Shown: positions 15,772 through 19,682 of the stretch, in pieces | How positions within the stretch are numbered: position 1 is the first letter of the stretch | Layout: each line of letters starts with the position of its first letter | Assembly (NCBI GenBank): GCA_964429795.1 | Contig: CAYSCW010000043.1 | Coordinates: 1-19,682 of the forward strand | Direction of reading: 5' to 3' | From: CAYSCW01 sp964429795 | GTDB taxonomy: Bacteria > Acidobacteriota > Aminicenantia > Aminicenantales > Aminicenantaceae | DNA length: 19,682 nucleotides | Notes under the pieces: generated by a model | Seen by the model: the letters and a program-made list of their open reading frames with translations, nothing else | Told to the model about the DNA's origin: nothing | Database searches by the model: none | Position numbers and translations under genes: made by a program

Positions 15772-15982
15772 TCAGAGATATTTCTCCTGCTCCTCGGCTG
15801 CCATCAGGAGCTCGTGTTGGGCAATAATGAGGCGGAGGCGGTCCGACCCCCCCAAACCTAACCCGCTCAGCCTCAAAGGTGAGCTTGAGATGGCGGATGA
15901 TCCTATCGATAACTTTGTGATCTTCGATAAAGGAGATGACTTTCATCTCTGCGCCGCATTGAGGGCAGAGGAGAGGATCAAC
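15772..15982 (-). pseudogene. C-terminal remnant of an IS91-type transposase
   Basis: Reading the minus strand gives DPLLCPQCGAEMKVISFIED followed by HKVIDRIIRHLKLTFEAER. This CxxC zinc-ribbon/helix segment is typical of the tail of IS91-family (rolling-circle, Y2-type) transposases. The family tail continues with a PPPP stretch and a MAAEE-type ending. Here GPPPPH is in the same frame after an odd seven-codon interruption containing a seven-G run, and IIAQHELLMAAEEQEKYL with its TGA (15772-15774) is in another frame. The fragment is preceded by an in-frame TAA at 15983-15985, so everything upstream is lost. It is a dead scrap but shows past insertion-sequence activity. Confidence 0.68.
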
Positions 15983-16041
15983 TTAAAATTACTGTATGCG
16001 TATAGATGATCCTCAGGATAAAAGATTCTAAAATATAGTTT

Positions 16042-16224
16042 TCAAATCTGTCGTTTATTTGTTTTTCTATAATTCATAACATACATCTTTTCGAATAATT
16101 GTGGATTCGTATAATCGCACATATAAATATTTGTGGCAAAATTGTGTACGTCAAATTTTAATGGCTCTGGATTATTAGAATTACCGTTAAGTAATTTGAA
16201 TAATTTGTTATAATATTCAAATGC
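16042..16224 (-). pseudogene. Unidentified C-terminal coding remnant next to the tRNA gene
   Basis: A minus-strand frame of 60 codons runs from just after an in-frame TGA (16225-16227), eight bases before the tRNA, to a TGA at 16042-16044. It reads AFEYYNKLFKLLNGNSNNPE, then PLKFDVHNFATNIYMCDYTN, then PQLFEKMYVMNYRKTNKRQI. The composition looks like real protein, with mixed aromatic, acidic and basic residues and a basic tail. There is no start codon until M at 16122, so it is probably the 3' end of a gene cut by the event that placed the tRNA here. I do not recognise the family. It covers most of the otherwise empty stretch before the tRNA. Confidence 0.45.
16194..16222 (+). promoter_or_regulatory. 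tRNA-Arg promoter -10 flanked by an inverted repeat
   Basis: A perfect TATAAT lies at 16209-16214, 18 bp before the mature tRNA 5' end, giving a likely leader of about 12 bases. It sits at the edge of a 9-bp inverted repeat, ATTTGAATA (16194-16202) and TATTCAAAT (16214-16222), with an 11-bp centre. No strong -35 box is seen; TTAAGT at 16187-16192 is the closest. Confidence 0.5.
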
Positions 16225-16232
16225 TCAGTTGT

Positions 16233-16308
16233 GCGCCTGTAGCTCAGGGGATAGAGCGACGGACTCCGGATCCGTAGGTCGGGCGTTCGAATCGCCCCAG
16301 GCGTGCCA
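16233..16308 (+). tRNA. tRNA-Arg(CCG)
   Basis: This 76-base gene folds into a full cloverleaf. The acceptor GCGCCTG pairs with CAGGCGT, with one G-U at the first position. The D-stem is GCTC/GAGC, and the anticodon stem ACGGA/TCCGT holds loop CTCCGGA with anticodon CCG at 16266-16268. The T-stem is GGGCG/CGCCC with the normal loop TTCGAAT, the discriminator base is G, and CCA is encoded. It decodes CGG. Two degraded relatives lie at 9694 and 13222. Confidence 0.95.
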
Positions 16309-16336
16309 CAGATACTTTATTTAGTATTCGTTAGTC

Positions 16337-16370
16337 TTAAAGGAAAAAAATCCCCCCTTTATTCCTTTAA
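16337..16370. terminator. AT-rich hairpin, possible two-way terminator
   Basis: TTAAAGGAA (16337-16345) and TTCCTTTAA (16362-16370) form a perfect 9-bp stem with a 16-base loop. It lies 28 bp after the tRNA and 34 bp after the stop of the small lysine-rich gene on the other strand, where a shared terminator would be expected. The stem is weak and no clear T-tract follows on either side. Confidence 0.35.
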
Positions 16371-16404
16371 TTCTGTCGAAAAGGAAAAATTAAATTGGAA
16401 TCAG

Positions 16405-16500
16405 TTACTTCTTTTTTTTAGCTTTTCCTTTCTTTGCCTTTTGCGGAGCTTTCTTTTTTGCTACTTTTGGTTTGGGTTTTTTTGCTGCTTTCTTTGCCAT
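16405..16500 (-). CDS. 31-residue lysine/alanine-rich histone H1-like protein
   Basis: The small minus-strand gene encodes MAKKAAKKPKPKVAKKK followed by APQKAKKGKAKKKK. About 58% of the residues are lysine, with the rest mostly alanine and proline; there are no acidic or aromatic residues. This composition matches the C-terminal tails of histone H1-like and AlgP/HctB-type nucleoid proteins, so nucleic-acid binding and compaction is the likely role. The start is well supported: ATG is preceded by AGGAG with a seven-base gap, and the gene ends in TAA. It is far too short for the usual length cut-offs. It stands alone, between the tRNA hairpin and a 290-bp AT-rich stretch (16501-16793) that presumably holds its promoter and shows nothing else convincing. 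Confidence 0.75.
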   Translation of the reverse strand: MAKKAAKKPKPKVAKKKAPQKAKKGKAKKKK

Positions 16501-16793
16501 TCTTCTTCTCCTAGGTTAAATTCTTCTTAACATTTTGATTTAATTTCTCTTGTTTTTTTTTGTTGATGATATTTTATTCACTTTATATTGAAATAATCAA
16601 TCTTTTTTTTATATCTAGCCTAAATTTTTTTAACCGAAAATTAAGATAGCAGGCCTATATTTATTAAATTGCACCTAGAAGACTCAGTGGTTTGGATAAA
16701 AAATATGATAAAGATGGAGCCCGGACAAGAAGAAGTGTGCTTGATAAAGTGGAATGAATCAGATGGTAGAGGAGACAATAATAAAAAGCGATT

Positions 16794-17171
16794 TTATCTA
16801 ACAGCTTGGTGCCTCAATTGGTAGTGTGTATAAAAACAGTAAGCTTGAATCAAATTTACTCCAATGACAATCGCGTATGCCAGGGTTTTGTTTTTCTTAT
16901 AAATTTTGTTTGTTCCCCAAACTAAAGTCATGTTGATCAAAGAGTCTATCCCTAAAGTCAACGGAAGGTTATTAATATGGGCGGCAACAATCGGATTTCT
17001 CTCTTTTGCTCCATAATTCCAGATAGCATCATAGGTTAACATTGTGTCTAAATTAATTGATACCACGGCACTGAATTGAAGCGAACGAAAAATCTTGTCA
17101 TCAGCTGATAGAGAGTTAACAATACAAAAAATTAACAATGAGACAAAAAGGACTTTTTTCACTCTAAACAT
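16794..17171 (-). CDS. Small exported membrane protein, DUF5658-like
   Basis: The product is about 125 residues. The N-terminus MFRVKKVLFVSLLIFCIVNS followed by LSADD is a signal peptide or first membrane helix. Two or three further hydrophobic stretches follow (around VVSINLDTMLTYDAIW, TLGIDSLINMTLVWG and AYAIVIGVNLIQAYCF). The NLDTMLTYDAIWNYGAKERNPI segment recalls small membrane proteins such as the DUF5658 group (aromatic-rich helix, then G-x-x-E-x-NPI); this is tentative. The annotated ATG at 17171 has GAGG only one base away. GTG at 17162 gives MKKVLFVSLL and has GAGGT nine bases upstream, so it may be the true start. No operon partner is visible. Confidence 0.72.
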   Translation of the reverse strand: MFRVKKVLFVSLLIFCIVNSLSADDKIFRSLQFSAVVSINLDTMLTYDAIWNYGAKERNPIVAAHINNLPLTLGIDSLINMTLVWGTNKIYKKNKTLAYAIVIGVNLIQAYCFYTHYQLRHQAVR

Positions 17172-17392
17172 ACCTCATGAATAAACTAATGGGATGTGAT
17201 ACTCAATCGCCTCTAAAGACGATTTTGGGGGTGATTTTTTCTACTCAAGGGGGCGACTTTGATCGCTATAAACTCTAGCTCCCTGTTCCTGATTCAATTT
17301 TACATTTCTTTAGAATCATCATATTGGTAATACATACAGAGTAAGAACAGGGATAGAAATCGATAAAAACAATCAAGATTAATGGACATTTA

Positions 17393-17420
17393 TTGACAAT
17401 TTATGATAAATATATATGAT
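17393..17420 (+). promoter_or_regulatory. Promoter of the secreted repeat protein
   Basis: A perfect TTGACA at 17393-17398 and TATGAT at 17415-17420 (five of six consensus bases) are separated by 16 bp. The predicted transcript starts near 17427 and carries a leader of about 130 bases. The rest of 17172-17392 is intergenic and shows only an incidental inverted pair, CCCTGTTC at 17281 and GAACAGGG at 17345. Confidence 0.6.
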
Positions 17421-17500
17421 TAAAATACATTCCCTAAAAAGGTAGTGTCTGTCTTTAATCTTTTTGGGGAATAGTTAATTTAAAGGCGGAAAAGGAAGAA

Positions 17501-17555
17501 AAAGGAGAGGTTCCTCCCCCAAACTCCTTTCCGTCTCTTAATTGGGAGGGAGAGG
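17501..17555 (+). promoter_or_regulatory. Leader with anti-SD pyrimidine tract
   Basis: Three complementary tracts lie in the leader: AAAGGAGAGG (17501-17510), CCTCCCCC (17513-17520) and the ribosome-binding purines GGGAGGGAGAGG (17544-17555). CCTCCC can pair with GGGAGG and hide the ribosome-binding site, while GGAG upstream can pair with CTCC of the same pyrimidine tract. AAAGGAG can also pair with CTCCTTT at 17524-17530. The helices exclude one another, as in translational switches. No known riboswitch core is recognised. Confidence 0.4.
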
Positions 17556-17556
17556 A

Positions 17557-19682
17557 TTGTTGTCCTTTCTTAACAAATTAAATAAGAAACACTCCTCTAT
17601 CATTAGAATTGCACCCTTTCTTATGCTCCTCACTCTTTTTTCCCTGAGTAATGCATTTGGTCAGACTTATACCATCACAGCCAGCGCAGGGGCAGAAGGA
17701 AGTATTTCGCCCTCGGGTGAAGTGAGTGTTGAATACGGAGAGGACCAGACATTTACGATATCAGCTGACCCAAACTATCACATAGTCGATGTGGTGGTGG
17801 ACGATGTTTCCCAGGGACCGCTGTCATCATATACATTTAACGCAGTGAGCTCAGACCATACCATATCAGCGAGTTTTGCCATAGACACTTACACCATCAC
17901 AGCCTCAGCAGGTGCAAATGGGACTATAGATCCTTCAGGGGAAGTGGTGGTGAATGCGGGCGGAAGCCAGACATTCACCATAACGCCTGCTTCGGGCTAC
18001 CACGTACAAGATGTTTTAGTGGATAGCGTATCGGAAGGTCAGGTGACAGAATACACGTTTACGAATGTCATAGCTGATCACACCATAGAGGCCACATTCG
18101 AGATCGACTCTTATACATTGACCATCCTGGTGAATCCGGAGGGTGTGGGGAGCGTAACCAAGAATCCGAACCAGACCACTTATACGTATGATACTTCTGT
18201 ACAGCTTTTAGCGGAGGCCAATGCAGGGTACACGTTTAGCCAGTGGAGTGGTGATGCATCGGGCAGTGATAATCCGCTGACCGTAGTTATGGATTCAGCC
18301 AAGACGATAACAGCAAACTTTATCCAGAACACTTACACCATCACAGCCTCAGCAGGTGCAAATGGGACTATAGATCCTTCAGGGGAAGTGGTGGTGAATG
18401 CGGGCGGAAGCCAGACATTCACCATAACGCCTGCTTCGGGCTACCACGTACAAGATGTTTTAGTGGATAGCGTATCGGAAGGTCAGGTGACAGAATACAC
18501 GTTTACGAATGTCATAGCTGATCACACCATAGAGGCCACATTCGAGATCGACTCTTATACATTGACCATCCTGGTGAATCCGGAGGGTGTGGGGAGCGTA
18601 ACCAAGAATCCGAACCAGACCACTTATACGTATGATACTTCTGTACAGCTTTTAGCGGAGGCCAATGCAGGGTACACGTTTAGCCAGTGGAGTGGTGATG
18701 CATCGGGCAGTGATAATCCGCTGACCGTAGTTATGGATTCAGCCAAGACGATAACAGCAAACTTTATCCAGAATTATACCCTAACTATTACAACAACAGG
18801 AACGGGGTCAGGGACAGTAACCAGTAATGATGGTGGAATCAACTGTGGTACAAACTGTTCAAAGGATTATGCAGAGGGAACAGATGTAATTCTTTCGGCG
18901 TTAGCAGAACCTGATTCAGTATTCTCTGGATGGACAGGAGATGTCCCAGCAGGTCATGAGAATGATAGTCCTCTGACTGTGACCATGGATCAAAATCGTA
19001 GCATCACCGCTACTTTTGACCCTGCGGAAGTCACGATATCTGGTACCGTGACTGATAACGAATCTACACCGCTTGAGGGAGTTCAGATAAACGGATTACC
19101 TGGCAATCCAACAACAAATGCCTCTGGTTTTTACAGTGCCACAGTCAGTCATGGATTTTCAGGCACAGCCACACCTCAGATGACGGGGTACGGTTTTACA
19201 CCATCCAGCCGGGACTACAACAATATAGTCTCTAATCAAGAGAATCAGGATTACACTGGAATTCTTGATATTTATACTATCACTGCCTCAGCTGGGGCTA
19301 ACGGAAGTATTTCGCCATCAGGGGATGTGACAGTAGACCATGGTAGTGATCAGACATTCACCATAACGCCTGCTACTGGGTATCATGTATTTGACGTTTT
19401 GGTAGATGGAGAGTCAGTAGGAGCTGTAACCAGTTATAACTTTACAAATGTCACAGCCGATCACACCATAGCAGCAAGTTTTGAAAGGAATGAATTTGTA
19501 ACAGACAAGGAAAATGTGTCTGTTCCAGAGGGCGGGATAGATACATTTCAAGTAAAACTCAACTTTCAGCCTTCCCCCGATGTCAATGTTTCTGTAAGTC
19601 GTATCAGCGGTGACACTGATATATTTATCCAATCTGGTGCAACCCTTACATTTTCATCGACAAATTGGGATTCTTACCAGAC
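17557..19682 (+). CDS. Secreted bacterial-repeat (InlB-like) surface protein, 3' partial
   Basis: The frame stays open to the window end, giving at least 708 residues. Start TTG at 17557 (or 17560) follows GGGAGG by seven bases and gives a complete signal peptide (basic start, IIRIAPFLMLLTLFSLSNAF, cleavage near G35-Q36). ATG 17623 would remove its basic part. Two module types alternate. Type A (about 74 residues, YTITASAGANG...GYHVQDVLVD...DHTI.A.F) occurs near 37-110, 111-184, 259-332 and 572-643. Type B (about 74-80 residues, GYTFSQWSGD...ITANF) occurs near 185-258, 333-406 and 407-488, the last with paired cysteines CGTNC. A carboxypeptidase-regulatory-like domain lies near 490-567 and a Calx-beta-like start (VSVPEGGIDTFQVKL) at 655 onward. 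These modules occur in cell-surface or adhesive proteins. The C-terminal anchor lies outside the window. Confidence 0.88.
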   Translation, partial: MLSFLNKLNKKHSSIIRIAPFLMLLTLFSLSNAFGQTYTITASAGAEGSISPSGEVSVEYGEDQTFTISADPNYHIVDVVVDDVSQGPLSSYTFNAVSSDHTISASFAIDTYTITASAGANGTIDPSGEVVVNAGGSQTFTITPASGYHVQDVLVDSVSEGQVTEYTFTNVIADHTIEATFEIDSYTLTILVNPEGVGSVTKNPNQTTYTYDTSVQLLAEANAGYTFSQWSGDASGSDNPLTVVMDSAKTITANFIQNTYTITASAGANGTIDPSGEVVVNAGGSQTFTITPASGYHVQDVLVDSVSEGQVTEYTFTNVIADHTIEATFEIDSYTLTILVNPEGVGSVTKNPNQTTYTYDTSVQLLAEANAGYTFSQWSGDASGSDNPLTVVMDSAKTITANFIQNYTLTITTTGTGSGTVTSNDGGINCGTNCSKDYAEGTDVILSALAEPDSVFSGWTGDVPAGHENDSPLTVTMDQNRSITATFDPAEVTISGTVTDNESTPLEGVQINGLPGNPTTNASGFYSATVSHGFSGTATPQMTGYGFTPSSRDYNNIVSNQENQDYTGILDIYTITASAGANGSISPSGDVTVDHGSDQTFTITPATGYHVFDVLVDGESVGAVTSYNFTNVTADHTIAASFERNEFVTDKENVSVPEGGIDTFQVKLNFQPSPDVNVSVSRISGDTDIFIQSGATLTFSSTNWDSYQ
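17885..18773 (+). repeat. Perfect 444-bp in-frame tandem duplication
   Basis: 17885-18329 is identical base for base to 18329-18773, an offset of 444 bp (148 codons). Each unit encodes one type A plus one type B module. Other modules of the same protein are clearly diverged in DNA, so this duplication is recent, recently homogenised, or an assembly product. Confidence 0.93.

Noticed and set aside
16303..16530. Plus-strand open frame rich in Phe and Cys
   Set aside because: It is the antisense of the lysine-rich small gene; poly-lysine codons read backwards as Phe/Leu/Cys.
16705..16824. Plus-strand 39-codon frame starting MIKMEPGQEEV
   Set aside because: There is no ribosome-binding site, and it overlaps the end of the convergent minus-strand membrane-protein gene.
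15645..17204. A 13-bp inverted match, GAGTATCACATCC at 15645 and its complement at 17192
   Set aside because: Matches of this length are expected by chance a few times in 20 kb.
17885..18773. Possible CRISPR or DNA-level repeat array
   Set aside because: The repeats are long, in frame and encode protein modules; there are no short repeats with unique spacers anywhere in the window.

Overview
The window reads as bacterial chromosome with a housekeeping-like left part and a worn accessory right part. The gene content is typical of deep-branching Acidobacteriota-like lineages such as Candidatus Aminicenantes: an exported tricorn protease, a Tat-signalled TldD with TldE, a zinc-ribbon/Ser-Thr kinase/TPR receptor and a long secreted repeat protein. 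That placement rests on gene content only and is tentative.

Region 1 (1-9627) is compact and well formed. A 12-helix MFS transporter resembling the eukaryotic dipeptide carrier MFSD1 (250-1539) converges on a B12-binding/radical SAM enzyme (1547-3025, minus). The radical SAM gene diverges from a peptidase block: a secreted tricorn protease (3321-6614), TldD with a twin-arginine signal (6756-8291), and TldE 13 bp further on (8305-9627). The first two peptidases carry export signals, so the block could act as a peptide-trimming pathway outside the cytoplasm. TldE has no signal of its own.

Region 2 (9628-17171) is visibly more AT-rich and full of debris. It holds a 1044-residue kinase (9941-13075) behind an ordered array of short direct repeats. 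A degraded 5' half of a tRNA-Arg lies before the kinase and a degraded 3' half lies after it. Next come a four-helix membrane protein, an alkyl-sulfatase fragment and a zinc-ribbon membrane-anchored protein; the last two sit between perfect 23-bp direct repeats. Beyond them are a receiver-domain scrap, an IS91-type transposase tail, an unidentified C-terminal coding remnant, an intact tRNA-Arg(CCG), a 31-residue lysine-rich protein on the minus strand, and a small signal-peptide membrane protein. The fragments suggest repeated integration and deletion around tRNA-Arg sequences and IS91-type activity, but no integrase is visible.

Region 3 (17172-19682) has a good sigma70-type promoter and a leader in which a pyrimidine tract can pair with the ribosome-binding site. 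It precedes a secreted protein of divergent InlB/'bacterial repeat' modules that runs off the window. A 444-bp unit inside that gene is duplicated without a single base change.
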